Source: Acidimicrobiaceae bacterium
Lineage (GTDB): Bacteria; Actinomycetota; Acidimicrobiia; Acidimicrobiales; RAAP-2
Reading direction: 5' to 3'
Assembly: GCA_003133665.1 (NCBI GenBank)
Contig: PKYK01000066.1
Location: 1 to 32,804, forward strand
DNA: 32,804 nt
In this document: positions 22,187 through 30,774 of the stretch, one piece after another
Layout of the letters: each line of letters opens with the position of its first letter
How positions within the stretch are numbered: the first letter of the stretch is position 1
The notes under the pieces: model-generated
Told to the model about the DNA's origin: nothing
Databases searched by the model: none
The model's input: only the letters and a program-made list of their open reading frames with translations
Position numbers and translations under genes: made by a program

Positions 22187-23703
22187 CCACACCCGCTGCC
22201 CTCGACGCCTACCAGTGGCCCCCCTCGAATGCGGCGATCGCCGTCCGCGTGGGAATCGACCCGCGTACGATCATCCGTTTTGACGGCAACGTCGCGCCGA
22301 CCCCGCCCGCCAGCGCCCGCCCGGCGGCGCTCGCGCGGGCGCTGGCCGACATCAACGAGTACGACCGGGGTCGCTACGAGCCGTTGCGCCAAGCCATCGC
22401 CGACCGGCACGGCGTCGGGCTGGACCAGATCTCGCTGGGCGCCGGGAGCGACGAGTTCATCGTGCTCTGTGCACGGATCTTCGCCGAGGGCGGCACGATC
22501 GCGACCGTGCCGCCGGTGTCGTATTCGATGTACCGCTACGCCGCGCTGATGGCCGGCGCCACGGTGATCGACGATCCGAGCAAGGCCGACCTGGTGTTCG
22601 TCTGTCGACCCAACAATCCGACGGGTGAACTGCCCGACATCCCCGACGTCGCGGGACAGCTGATCATCGACGAGGCCTACGCCGAGTACGCCGGCGTTGA
22701 CGCGCTGGATCGTGTTGGCGAAGGGGCGATCGTGCTGCGGACCTTCTCCAAGGCCTTCGGACTCGCGGGTGCGCGCGTCGGTTACTCCATTGCGACGCCC
22801 GAGTTGACGTCGGTGATCAGTTCACGCCAGGCGCCCCTCTCGGTGTCGTCGCTGTCGGCGTCGTTGGCGTTGGCGGGGCTCGCCTCTCCGCCCGACGTGA
22901 GCGCCCAGGTGGCCGAGCGCGACCGATTGACCGGTGAACTCACCGCGCTCGGGCTGGTGCCGGTGCGCTCGTATACGAACTTCCTCTACATACCGATGGA
23001 GAACTCGGCGGAGCTCGTCGAGAAGCTCTTGCCCTACGGCATCGTCATGCGTTCCTACGCCGGGGGACTGCGGATAAGTGTTCGCGACGAGCTCGACGAC
23101 GACCTCCTGCTCGACGCCCTGCGCACGGTCCTGCTCGGCGCAGAACTGCCCGCGCAGCCCGTCCGCCACCGTCGCGCCACCGCCGAAACGCTGTTGACGG
23201 TCCGTTTGCGCGTCCCGGGCGAAGGTCGGGTCTACGTGCACACCGGTCTGGGGTTCTACGACCACATGCTCCAGCAGCTGGCGTTCCACGGGGGTATGGA
23301 CCTACGCCTCGAAGGGGTCGGTGACCTCGAGACGGGGGACCACCACACGGTCGAGGACATGATGCGCACCTTCGGCGAAGCGCTCGATCAGGCGCTCGGC
23401 GACCGTCGAGGGCTGACCCGCTACGGCGAGGCACGGGTGCCCATGGACGAGGCCATCGCGCACGCCGTCGTGGACCTCTCGGGACGCGCGACGGCCAGCA
23501 TCTCGATCTCGCCCGATCCCGGCATGGCGGCGCACGCCTTTGAGTCGCTGGCCCAGACCGCGCGGATCACGTTGCACGTCACCGCGTCAGGGCTGAACGC
23601 CCACCACGTGGCTGAAGCGGCGTTCAAGGCCGTGGGACGGGCACTGGCCCAGGCCATGACGCGCGACGGCTCGCTGGTGCGTTCGACCAAAGGCTCCCTG
23701 TGA
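22183..23703 (+). CDS. hisC-hisB: Fused histidinol-phosphate aminotransferase / imidazoleglycerol-phosphate dehydratase
   Basis: One uninterrupted 506-residue frame holds two enzymes. Residues 1-320 are a class II aminotransferase (HisC): RPNNPTGEL at 142-150, IIDEAYAEY at 161-169, and the PLP lysine K190 in RTFSKAFGLAGARVGY. Residues 328-506 are IGP dehydratase (HisB): RRATAETLLTVRL, GFYDHMLQQLAFHG, GDHHTVEDM at 385-393, RVPMDEAIAHAVVDLSGR at 418-435 and NAHHVAEAAFKAVGRAL. The linker is only about 10 residues. They catalyse steps 7 and 6 of the pathway. HisB is more often fused to a phosphatase (as in E. coli) or free. Start and stop overlap both neighbours by four bases. Confidence 0.92.
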   Translation: MTTPAALDAYQWPPSNAAIAVRVGIDPRTIIRFDGNVAPTPPASARPAALARALADINEYDRGRYEPLRQAIADRHGVGLDQISLGAGSDEFIVLCARIFAEGGTIATVPPVSYSMYRYAALMAGATVIDDPSKADLVFVCRPNNPTGELPDIPDVAGQLIIDEAYAEYAGVDALDRVGEGAIVLRTFSKAFGLAGARVGYSIATPELTSVISSRQAPLSVSSLSASLALAGLASPPDVSAQVAERDRLTGELTALGLVPVRSYTNFLYIPMENSAELVEKLLPYGIVMRSYAGGLRISVRDELDDDLLLDALRTVLLGAELPAQPVRHRRATAETLLTVRLRVPGEGRVYVHTGLGFYDHMLQQLAFHGGMDLRLEGVGDLETGDHHTVEDMMRTFGEALDQALGDRRGLTRYGEARVPMDEAIAHAVVDLSGRATASISISPDPGMAAHAFESLAQTARITLHVTASGLNAHHVAEAAFKAVGRALAQAMTRDGSLVRSTKGSL

Positions 23704-24254
23704 GCGACGTCGTCGTCGTCGACTACGGCGCGGGCAACACGCGCTCGGTTCGAGCGGCGCTGTCGCGGCTGGGAAGAACGAGTGAGGTGTTGAGCGATCC
23801 GCAGGCGATCCGCGGCGCGCAGTTCGTCGTGCTGCCCGGTGTCGGGTCCGCCCGCAGCGCGATGGAGCACCTCAACCAGACCGGTGCCGCCGAGGCGCTG
23901 CGTGAACGGTTCGCCAACGGCGGCCCGACCCTCGGCATCTGCCTGGGCATGCAACTCGCGCTCGAGACCAGCGAGGAAGACGGCGGTGTCGAGGGGATCG
24001 GGCTGCTGAGCGGACACGTTCGCCGGCTGCACACCGAACGCGTGCCGCGGCTCGGATGGGCGTTGGTCGAGCCCTGGGGCGACGCCTACTACTTCGCCCA
24101 CTCCTTCGCCGGTGAGTCGCCGGATTCGGTCGCCACCTCTGAAGGCGTGACCGTCGCCGTGCAGCGCGGACCGTTCTTCGGTGTGCAGTTCCACCCCGAG
24201 AAGAGCGGTGCCGCTGGACTGGATTTTCTCGAGCGATGCCTCTCGCCCGCCTGA
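23700..24254 (+). CDS. hisH: Imidazole glycerol phosphate synthase, glutaminase subunit
   Basis: This 184-residue class I glutamine amidotransferase starts with VVVDYGAGNTRSV and has LPGVGS, the nucleophile cysteine in GICLGMQLALE (about C81) and the catalytic histidine in GVQFHPEKSG. It supplies ammonia to HisF for making IGP and AICAR. It is slightly shorter than the usual about 200 residues. The start is GTG, overlapping the hisC-hisB stop (GTGA). Its end overlaps hisF by 19 bases, which fits the stoichiometric HisF-HisH complex. Confidence 0.92.
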   Translation: MSDVVVVDYGAGNTRSVRAALSRLGRTSEVLSDPQAIRGAQFVVLPGVGSARSAMEHLNQTGAAEALRERFANGGPTLGICLGMQLALETSEEDGGVEGIGLLSGHVRRLHTERVPRLGWALVEPWGDAYYFAHSFAGESPDSVATSEGVTVAVQRGPFFGVQFHPEKSGAAGLDFLERCLSPA

Positions 24255-24988
24255 TCCCCTGCCTCGACGTCGCCCACGGTCGGGTGGTGAAAGGGGTGAG
24301 CTTCGTCGGGCTTCGCGACGTCGGCGACCCCGTGGAACTCGCCACGTTCTACAGCGCCGGAGGGGCCGACGAGCTGGTGTTCTTGGACATCGCCGCGACG
24401 CCCAACGACACCGCGACCCTGACGTCGGTCGTGGCCCAGGTCGCCGACGTGCTCGACATCCCCTTCACCGTGGGCGGTGGCGTGCGCAGCGTTGACGACG
24501 CCACCCGGATCATCGAGTCCGGAGCCGACCGGGTCTCTCTCAACTCCGCCGCGCTGGCCGACCCCTCGCTGATCACGGCCATCGCCAATCGGTTCGGCAG
24601 CCAAGCCGTGGTCGTCGCGATCGACGCGGGCGACGGGGTCGTGCACACCCACGGGGGCCGGGTCGCCACGACGACGCCCACGGTGCCGTGGGCCGTCGAG
24701 GCCGCCAATCGGGGGGCCGGAGAGATCCTGCTGACGTCAATTCGCCAGGACGGTCGGCGAACGGGTTTCGACCTGGAACTGACGGTCGCCGTGCGCAGTG
24801 CCATCTCGATCCCGGTGATCGCCTCGGGGGGTGCCGGTTCGGCCCAACACGTCGCCGACGCGCTCCGCGTCGCCGACGCCGCGCTGGTGGCGTCGATCGT
24901 GCACGAGAATCCCGCCGGGCTGGCCGGACTTCGCCGTGAGATCGAGCGATGCGGCGTGCGACTGCGACCGATCAAGGAGAACCGATGA
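24236..24988 (+). CDS. hisF: Imidazole glycerol phosphate synthase, cyclase subunit
   Basis: The 250-residue TIM barrel carries catalytic aspartates in [16 protein letters not shown] (about D11) and VVAIDAGDG (about D130). [20 protein letters not shown] and phosphate-binding VGGGVRS and ASGGAGS are also present. It converts PRFAR plus ammonia into IGP and AICAR. Two family blocks are varied: [14 protein letters not shown] for the usual AS...R ending, and [14 protein letters not shown] for the usual MD-x-DGT. The start lies inside hisH and the end overlaps hisIE by ATGA. Confidence 0.92.
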   Translation: MPLARLIPCLDVAHGRVVKGVSFVGLRDVGDPVELATFYSAGGADELVFLDIAATPNDTATLTSVVAQVADVLDIPFTVGGGVRSVDDATRIIESGADRVSLNSAALADPSLITAIANRFGSQAVVVAIDAGDGVVHTHGGRVATTTPTVPWAVEAANRGAGEILLTSIRQDGRRTGFDLELTVAVRSAISIPVIASGGAGSAQHVADALRVADAALVASIVHENPAGLAGLRREIERCGVRLRPIKENR

Positions 24989-25530
24989 GTGAAGAGCTTC
25001 GTGCCGCAATTGTGCAGGACGATCGGACCGGACGGGTCCTGATGCTGGGGTGGATGGACGAGGAGGCGCTCGCGCGCACGCGAGAGACCGGACTGGTGCA
25101 CTTCTTTTCCCGCTCGCGCCAGAAGTTGTGGCAGAAGGGCGAAACCTCGGGCAATACCCTGCGGGTCGTGGAGGTGATTCTCGACTGCGACGAGGACGCC
25201 GTACTGGTACGCGCGCAGCCCGACGGACCGACGTGTCACGACGGCGCGACGTCGTGCTTCACGCCGTGGCTGTGGCGAAAGATCCTCCAGCGCGAGCAGG
25301 AGGGGTCCGACGCCTCGTACGTGGCGACCTCGCTGCGCGAGGGTGCGCCGCTGCTCGCGCGCAAGGTCGGCGAAGAGGCCGTTGAACTGGCGGTGGCGGC
25401 GCTGAGCGAGGATGACGACCGCGTGGTCAGTGAGGCTGCCGACCTGTGGTTCCACACGTTGCTGCTCTTGCGAAGTCGGGGCCTCGACCCCGCCGCCGTG
25501 GAGGACGAACTGCGCCGTCGCGATCGGTGA
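24985..25530 (+). CDS. hisIE: Bifunctional PR-AMP cyclohydrolase / PR-ATP pyrophosphohydrolase
   Basis: The 181-residue protein joins HisI (about 1-95: [57 protein letters not shown]) and HisE (about 100-181: [32 protein letters not shown]). It performs steps 2 and 3 of the pathway. The fusion order is the one common in bacteria with hisIE. The ATG at 24985 overlaps the hisF stop and begins just before the first HisI strand; an upstream in-frame ATG at 24949 lies inside hisF. It is the last gene of the operon. The 153 bases that follow contain a GC palindrome (25537-25546) but no clear terminator. Confidence 0.92.
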   Translation: MSEELRAAIVQDDRTGRVLMLGWMDEEALARTRETGLVHFFSRSRQKLWQKGETSGNTLRVVEVILDCDEDAVLVRAQPDGPTCHDGATSCFTPWLWRKILQREQEGSDASYVATSLREGAPLLARKVGEEAVELAVAALSEDDDRVVSEAADLWFHTLLLLRSRGLDPAAVEDELRRRDR

Positions 25531-25683
25531 CGACGCGGCGGCCGCCGGCGACTCGTTGAGCGGACTCTCGCCGCCGAGCGCAACGACGTCAGGCGACGCG
25601 TGTCGTCAAGTGTTGCGAGGATTTCATCTCGTCTCTTCGTAGTCGTCACGCCCAGTTCACCAGGCCCTTCTAAAAAGAGCACC

Positions 25684-26790
25684 ATGAACTCTGCCACCAA
25701 GACCCCAGGTGCTCTCCGCTCGCGGATCACCTCGGTGGCCCTCGCGGCCGCCGTTGCCTCACTGTCCATGTTCGCCGTCTCGGCCAACGCCGCCGCCAAC
25801 AAGGGTCCAACCCTGGTCGTCTACTCGGCCCAGGGCTACGACTCGGCTGCCGTGAAGGCGTTCAACGCGACGAATCCCGGATTCACCGTCACCCTGAACG
25901 ACAACTCGACGGGTCCGCTCTTGCAGCAGATCCAGGCCGAGGGCAACAACCCGAAGTGGGGCGTCCTCTGGGTTGACGGGGCGACGGCATTCGCCCAGTT
26001 GGACCTGCAGCACATGCTGGCCAAGCACATCGTTCCGAAGGTCTCCTTCAACGCTGTCGGTAGGGCCAACATCCCCACCGACGGCAGTTTCGTCCCCACC
26101 GGCCTCACCGCCACCGGCGCGTTGGTCTACGACTCGTCCCAGATCAGCGCCGCCCAGCTGCCCACCACCTGGGCCCAGTTGGCCGACCCGCAGTACAGGG
26201 GTGAGCTCGGGATGAACGATCCGACCCAGTCCGGTCCGACGTACCCGCTGATTGCCGGCCTGATGAACTACCTCGGTGCCTACAAGGGAACCGGCTCAAC
26301 CGCCAACGCCGTCAAGCAGGGCGAGGCGTTCCTCACCACGCTGAAGGACAACGGGCTCGTGGTGAATGCCACCAACGGTCCGACCATCGGTGCCATTCAG
26401 GCCCACACGATCAAAATGGCCATCATTCAGAGTTCCGCCGGCTACGGGCAGATGCTCACGACGTACCCGAGCCTCCGGGTGGCCTACCTGAACCCCGTCA
26501 CCGCCCTGCCGGGCGTGATCGGCATCGACGCCAAGAAGCCCAAGCGAGTGCGGGCCGAGGCGCAGAAGTTCGTGGACTGGGTCATGAGCAAGGCCGGTCA
26601 GCACATCATGCAAACCGGCGACCCCCAGGGTGACTCGCTCTTCTGGCCGGTGCTTGCCGGCGAGGCCGCGGCCAATTCCGCGCTGCCCCCGCTCAGCGCT
26701 GTTCCGATGCGGACGATCAATCCCTACGTGTGGGGACCACTCGAGACCCAGGTCAACACCTGGTTCACGAGCAACATCAACAACGGTTAA
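25684..26790 (+). CDS. ABC transporter substrate-binding protein (ferric-iron/FbpA-like)
   Basis: The 368-residue secreted protein has a signal peptide (ITSVALAAAVASLSMFAVSA then NA-AANKG) cleaved near residue 36, with no lipobox cysteine. The mature part matches the periplasmic-binding family of Fe3+, thiamine and phosphonate importers: TLVVYSAQGYDSAAVKAFN, GPLLQQIQAEG, RGELGMNDPTQSGPTYPLI. I could not find the paired tyrosines typical of FbpA iron sites, so the ligand is uncertain. The permease, ATPase and FTR1-like protein downstream make iron the best guess. The frame is open upstream, but ATG 25684 gives the proper signal sequence. Confidence 0.82.
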   Translation: MNSATKTPGALRSRITSVALAAAVASLSMFAVSANAAANKGPTLVVYSAQGYDSAAVKAFNATNPGFTVTLNDNSTGPLLQQIQAEGNNPKWGVLWVDGATAFAQLDLQHMLAKHIVPKVSFNAVGRANIPTDGSFVPTGLTATGALVYDSSQISAAQLPTTWAQLADPQYRGELGMNDPTQSGPTYPLIAGLMNYLGAYKGTGSTANAVKQGEAFLTTLKDNGLVVNATNGPTIGAIQAHTIKMAIIQSSAGYGQMLTTYPSLRVAYLNPVTALPGVIGIDAKKPKRVRAEAQKFVDWVMSKAGQHIMQTGDPQGDSLFWPVLAGEAAANSALPPLSAVPMRTINPYVWGPLETQVNTWFTSNINNG

Positions 26791-26823
26791 TCCGCTGCCT
26801 TCCCACAGCGGCTCAACCTTCCC

Positions 26824-26860
26824 TCGGCGCTGCGGTCTTCAACGAAGACCGCAGCGCCGA
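26824..26860 (+). other. 17-bp hairpin between the binding-protein and permease genes
   Basis: Bases 26824-26840 are perfectly complementary to 26844-26860, leaving a three-base AAC loop (core CTGCGGTCTTC-AAC-GAAGACCGCAG). No T tract follows and the permease ATG is 20 bases further on. Such structures between a binding protein and its permease commonly protect the upstream mRNA or reduce read-through, giving more binding protein than permease. Confidence 0.75.
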
Positions 26861-26880
26861 ATCCCCCAAGGACGCGCGAC

Positions 26881-28653
26881 ATGACCACAGCACTCAGCGC
26901 GGCGCCGGCGCCGGCCCCGATACCGGCTCGACGCCGACTTTCGCTCGGGACGGTCACGCTGTGGACGATTCTGGCGCTGCTCATCATCGTGCCCGTCCTT
27001 TGCTTCCTGCTGCTGGCGACCAGTCCCCGGCTCTTTCAACAGGGTCCGGAGTCCTTCACCCTGAAGTACATCGGACAAGCGTTCCGGGGTGCCACCGGAC
27101 GGGGCATCGTCAACTCGCTCTGGGTGTCGACGCTCGTCTCACTGCTGGCGGTGGGCTTGGCGACGACGATGGCGTGGCTGATTCACCGCACGAACGTGTA
27201 CGGTCGGCGGATTTGGGCCGTGCTGATGTGGCTGCTCTTGCTCATCCCGACGTGGATGATGACGCTCGGCTGGGGCGATCTCCTCCAGCCCTACGGTGCC
27301 GCGGCGATATGGGGCATCAACACCAAATGGATCTACGGCGAGTTCTTCGGGCCCCTGGGAATCGTGATCGTACTCACGACCGCCGCCTTGCCCTTTGCGT
27401 ACTTCGTGGTGTCGGCCGGTCTTCAGGGCTTGGGATCGGAGTTCGAAGACGCGGCCCGGATTCACGGCGCCAACCGGTGGATGACGATTCGCACGGTGCT
27501 GCCGATCATCGCGCCGGCGCTCTTGAGCGCCATCGCCATCAGCTTCGCCGAGACGATGAGTGACTTCGGCGTCGCCTTTACCCTCGGTTACCACAGTCAC
27601 TTTCCGCTGGCGACCTACACGCTGTTCAGCGCGATCAGCAACTTTCCCGCCAACTTCTCGGTGGCGGCGGTCATCGCCTTCGTCCTCATCATCTCGACGG
27701 TTCCGCCCATTCTCCTGCAGTCGCGAGTCATGCGCCGACGTTCGTTCGCCGTGCTCTCGGGTCGAACCCGGGTACCGCGACGTCGAGAGTTCCGCCCGGG
27801 GGCCCGCATCCTGGCGACCGGCGGTGTCGCCTTCTTCTTCTTCGTGGCGCTGGGCGTTCCGTTGCTCGGATCGGTCGCCGGATCGTTCGTGAAGAATCTC
27901 GGCATCTACTCAACCGGTGCGGTCAAGTTGACCACGACCTACTACCAACAGGTCTTCAACCCTTCCATCGCGGACAAGAGTCTGGGTGCACCGTTGCTGC
28001 TGTCGAACCAGATGGGACTGGTCGTCGCCACGGTCACGGGTGTTCTGGCGCTCACGTTGGCTCGCCGACTCGTCGCGAACGCGGGGGGCTGGAGCCAGCG
28101 CGTGACCGACGTCTTCCTACTCGGATCGGTGGCCGTGCCGGGCGTCGTGCTGGGCGTGGGCTACATCTTCTTCTACAACCTCAGTTTCATCACGAACAAC
28201 GTGGTCAATCTGTACAAGACGCTCCCGCTGCTGATGCTGGCACTCGTGGCGTCGTCACTGCCGGGCCAGACCCGGTTCATGGCCGGTCCCGTCAGCCAGA
28301 TTCAACCCTCGCTCTCCGAGGCCGCGCGGGTGCACGGGGCGTCGCGGTTTCGCACCTGGCGAACGACGAACCTGCCCCTCGTCTCGCGGGTCCTGCTGTG
28401 GGGCTGGCTCTTGACGTTCACTAAGACCATCGCCGAGCTCGCCATCGCCCAGATCCTCTACCCCCCGAGTCAGGAGCCCGCGTCGGTGACGATCCAGGCC
28501 TACCTCGGCAACTTCGAGTTGGGCACCGGCACGGCGATGACGGTCATCACGTTGGCCGAGATGTTGGGCGTGATCCTGGTCGCCCTGGGTCTCTACCGCA
28601 TACTGACGCCCAAGGGCTGGCGTCGAATTGGATGGAGCGGGTTGCAGTCGTGA
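26881..28653 (+). CDS. ABC transporter permease with two fused membrane domains
   Basis: This 590-residue protein is an internally repeated FbpB/AfuB-type permease. Each half has about six membrane helices and an EAA loop that contacts the ATPase: EDAARIHGANRWMTIRTVLP at about 196-215 and SEAARVHGASRFRTWRTTNL in the second half. One chain therefore supplies the whole channel, as in ferric-iron and some thiamine importers. The start ATG lies 90 bases after the binding-protein stop and just after the 17-bp hairpin. Its end overlaps the ATPase gene by 22 bases. Confidence 0.88.
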   Translation: MTTALSAAPAPAPIPARRRLSLGTVTLWTILALLIIVPVLCFLLLATSPRLFQQGPESFTLKYIGQAFRGATGRGIVNSLWVSTLVSLLAVGLATTMAWLIHRTNVYGRRIWAVLMWLLLLIPTWMMTLGWGDLLQPYGAAAIWGINTKWIYGEFFGPLGIVIVLTTAALPFAYFVVSAGLQGLGSEFEDAARIHGANRWMTIRTVLPIIAPALLSAIAISFAETMSDFGVAFTLGYHSHFPLATYTLFSAISNFPANFSVAAVIAFVLIISTVPPILLQSRVMRRRSFAVLSGRTRVPRRREFRPGARILATGGVAFFFFVALGVPLLGSVAGSFVKNLGIYSTGAVKLTTTYYQQVFNPSIADKSLGAPLLLSNQMGLVVATVTGVLALTLARRLVANAGGWSQRVTDVFLLGSVAVPGVVLGVGYIFFYNLSFITNNVVNLYKTLPLLMLALVASSLPGQTRFMAGPVSQIQPSLSEAARVHGASRFRTWRTTNLPLVSRVLLWGWLLTFTKTIAELAIAQILYPPSQEPASVTIQAYLGNFELGTGTAMTVITLAEMLGVILVALGLYRILTPKGWRRIGWSGLQS

Positions 28654-29762
28654 CGGCGGACCTTTCGCACCACGCCGCCGGCGTGTCGATGAGCCGGCTG
28701 TGCAAGTCGTTCGGCGAGAAAGTCGCCCTCGCCGACGTCACGCTGGCCATCGAGCCGGGAACGTTCCTCGTGCTGCTCGGACCCTCGGGCTCGGGCAAGA
28801 CGACGTTGCTGCGTTGTCTCGCGGGCATCGAACGACCGACCAGCGGCGTGATCGCGATCGACGGTCGCGACGTCGTCGGACCGCGTGCGTTCGTTCCTCC
28901 CGAGAAGCGCCACCTCGCAATGGTGTTCCAGGACTACGCGCTCTGGCCGCACCTCACTGTTCGCCGGAACGTCGCCTTTCCGCTGACGTCGTCAGCGCGA
29001 ACGAAGGGCGACCGGACGGCTCGGGTCGACGACCTGCTGGAGCGAGTCGGTATCGGGCACTTGGCGGATCGGTTTCCCAATCAGCTCTCCGGTGGCGAGC
29101 AGCAGCGCGTGGCCCTGGCGAGGGCCCTGGCGGCCGACGTCGGCCTCATCCTCTTCGATGAACCGCTCTCGAACCTCGACGCGGACCGGCGAGAGCAATT
29201 GCGAATCGAAATCGCCACGTTGACGCGCGCCGCTGGGGCGACCGCCGTCTACATCACGCACGACCAGTCCGAGGCCTTCGCGTTGGCCGATCGGGTCGGC
29301 GTCTTGAACCACGGTCGCTTGGTGCAGATCGACACGCCCGAGGCCATCTACCGCCGTCCCGCCGACGCTTTCGTCGCTCGGTTCACGGGCGTCGCGGGTG
29401 AGTTCCCCGTGGCGTTGCTGCACGAGTGCGGACCTGACCGCTACGAGGTGGCGCTGCCGTTCGCCCCCGACGAGCGGATCGAGGCGGTGGCGTTCGAGCG
29501 ATTCCAGCCTGGTGACGCCATGAGCCTCTTCGTGCGGGCCGCGGGCGTCTCCCTGCTCTGTGCCAACGACCCCAAGGGGGTGCACGGTCGGATTCTTGAC
29601 GTAGCCTTCAATGGTCGCGGCTACGACCACGTGGTCAGCGTCGGGCAAGGCGCGACGCTCAGCAAGATCTTCTCGCCGACGCGCTTCGAGCGTGGTCGTG
29701 CGGTGAAGGTCTGCTTCGATGCGTCGTCGTCTTTTGTCATGGATCCAACGAGAGGTATGTGA
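28632..29762 (+). CDS. ABC transporter ATP-binding protein (FbpC/PotA-type)
   Basis: The 376-residue ATPase has Walker A GPSGSGKTT (50-58), Q-loop Q100 in VFQDYALWPHL, signature LSGGEQQRVALARAL (152-166), Walker B LILFDE (172-177) with D-loop SNLD, and switch His210 in YITHDQSEAF. A TOBE-like C-terminal domain from about residue 250 is typical of the iron/polyamine importers. It powers the fused permease. ATG 28632 lies inside the permease gene; a GTG at 28650 overlapping the permease stop is an alternative start. Its stop TGA lies within ATGTGAACATG just ahead of the next gene. Confidence 0.92.
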   Translation: MERVAVVTADLSHHAAGVSMSRLCKSFGEKVALADVTLAIEPGTFLVLLGPSGSGKTTLLRCLAGIERPTSGVIAIDGRDVVGPRAFVPPEKRHLAMVFQDYALWPHLTVRRNVAFPLTSSARTKGDRTARVDDLLERVGIGHLADRFPNQLSGGEQQRVALARALAADVGLILFDEPLSNLDADRREQLRIEIATLTRAAGATAVYITHDQSEAFALADRVGVLNHGRLVQIDTPEAIYRRPADAFVARFTGVAGEFPVALLHECGPDRYEVALPFAPDERIEAVAFERFQPGDAMSLFVRAAGVSLLCANDPKGVHGRILDVAFNGRGYDHVVSVGQGATLSKIFSPTRFERGRAVKVCFDASSSFVMDPTRGM

Positions 29763-29764
29763 AC

Positions 29765-30532
29765 ATGTTCTTCGCTACAACGGTTTCAACGGGAGTCGTC
29801 GTTCTGGTCGGCGCGGTGTTCCTGGCGTGCGCCGTCGAAATGGTCGAAGCCCTCACCATCGTGCTGGCCGTGGGCCACACCCGGGGTTGGCGATCGGCCT
29901 TCGAGGGCACCGGGATGGCCCTGGTCGCGCTCGCCGCGCTCGTCGCGGTGTTCGGGCCGGCCCTGGTGCACGTTCCGATCAGCGTGCTGCGGTTGGTGGT
30001 CGGGGGTGTGCTGTTGATCTTCGGGATGCAGTGGCTGCGCAAGGCCATCCTGCGTGCGAGCGGTCTGAAGGCCCTGCACAACGAGGATGAGATCTACCGG
30101 GAGACCGTCGCCGAGCTGAAGGCCCTCGGGTCTCGCGTCGATCGCGACCACGTGGCGTTCGTCATGGCCTTCAAGGGGGTCTTCCTCGAAGGGCTCGAGG
30201 TCGTCATCACGGTCCTCACCCTCGGAACCTCGGCCCATCGCCTGGGCCTCGCCACGACGGTCGCGGCGGTGGCGGTGCTGCTCGTCGGCATCGTCGGCGT
30301 CGTGGTCGCCAAGCAGCTCTCGAACGTCCCCGAGAACGCGATGAAGATGAGCGTCGGAGTTCTGCTGGTCAGCTACGGGACGTTCTGGACGGGCGAGGGT
30401 CTGAAGGTGAAGTGGCCCGGCAATGACGTGGCGCTGCTGCTCTTCGTCGCGCTCTACGTGGTCGTCACCTGGCTGCTCGTCGTGATGCTGCGCCGCGAAA
30501 CGCCGAGTATCTCGAGCGAGGTGGCCGCATGA
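29765..30532 (+). CDS. Multi-pass membrane protein resembling FTR1/COG4280 iron permeases
   Basis: This 255-residue protein has about seven hydrophobic segments. Two short acidic motifs in membrane helices, E25-M-V-E28-A-L and E142-G-L-E145-V, are reminiscent of the two R-E-x-x-E motifs of FTR1 iron permeases. Here the arginine is absent and the spacing is comparable in the two halves. A charged loop (about 100-130) separates them. The start ATG follows AGAGG (29751-29755); a GTG at 29759 overlapping the ATPase stop is another option. Linkage to an FbpABC-type importer suggests a metal role, which is an inference. It overlaps the next gene by ATGA. Confidence 0.65.
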   Translation: MFFATTVSTGVVVLVGAVFLACAVEMVEALTIVLAVGHTRGWRSAFEGTGMALVALAALVAVFGPALVHVPISVLRLVVGGVLLIFGMQWLRKAILRASGLKALHNEDEIYRETVAELKALGSRVDRDHVAFVMAFKGVFLEGLEVVITVLTLGTSAHRLGLATTVAAVAVLLVGIVGVVVAKQLSNVPENAMKMSVGVLLVSYGTFWTGEGLKVKWPGNDVALLLFVALYVVVTWLLVVMLRRETPSISSEVAA

Positions 30533-30771
30533 CCAAGAAGCAGTCATTGCCGGTGCGGCTCCTGAAGGGCTTCGGGATGTTCTGGTGGGATTTCCTGGTC
30601 GGCGACACCCCCGAGCTCTTCATCGCGGCGCTCGTCATCATCGGCGTGATCGCCCTGCTGAGCCTTGCGGGCCACTTCAACGCCGCCGCGGTCGTGGTGC
30701 TGCCACTGCTCGCGGTGAGCGCCCTCACCGTCTCGGTTCGTCGCGCCCAGCGCGCGGCCCGACGCAAGTAG
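30529..30771 (+). CDS. Small two-helix membrane protein
   Basis: The 80-residue protein begins with a basic tail (MTKKQSLPVRLLKGF). WWDFLVGDTPELF follows, then two hydrophobic helices at about 33-46 and 51-66, and a strongly basic end (RRAQRAARRK). Its ATG overlaps the stop of the FTR1-like gene, so the two are translationally coupled and probably work together, perhaps as an accessory subunit. I do not recognise the family. It converges with the dioxygenase gene, with only three bases between stop codons. Confidence 0.65.
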   Translation: MTKKQSLPVRLLKGFGMFWWDFLVGDTPELFIAALVIIGVIALLSLAGHFNAAAVVVLPLLAVSALTVSVRRAQRAARRK

Positions 30772-30774
30772 TTC

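Noticed and set aside
25537..25546. GGCGGCCGCC palindrome after hisIE as a terminator
   Set aside because: It is only a short self-complementary GC run, with no usable loop and no T tract.
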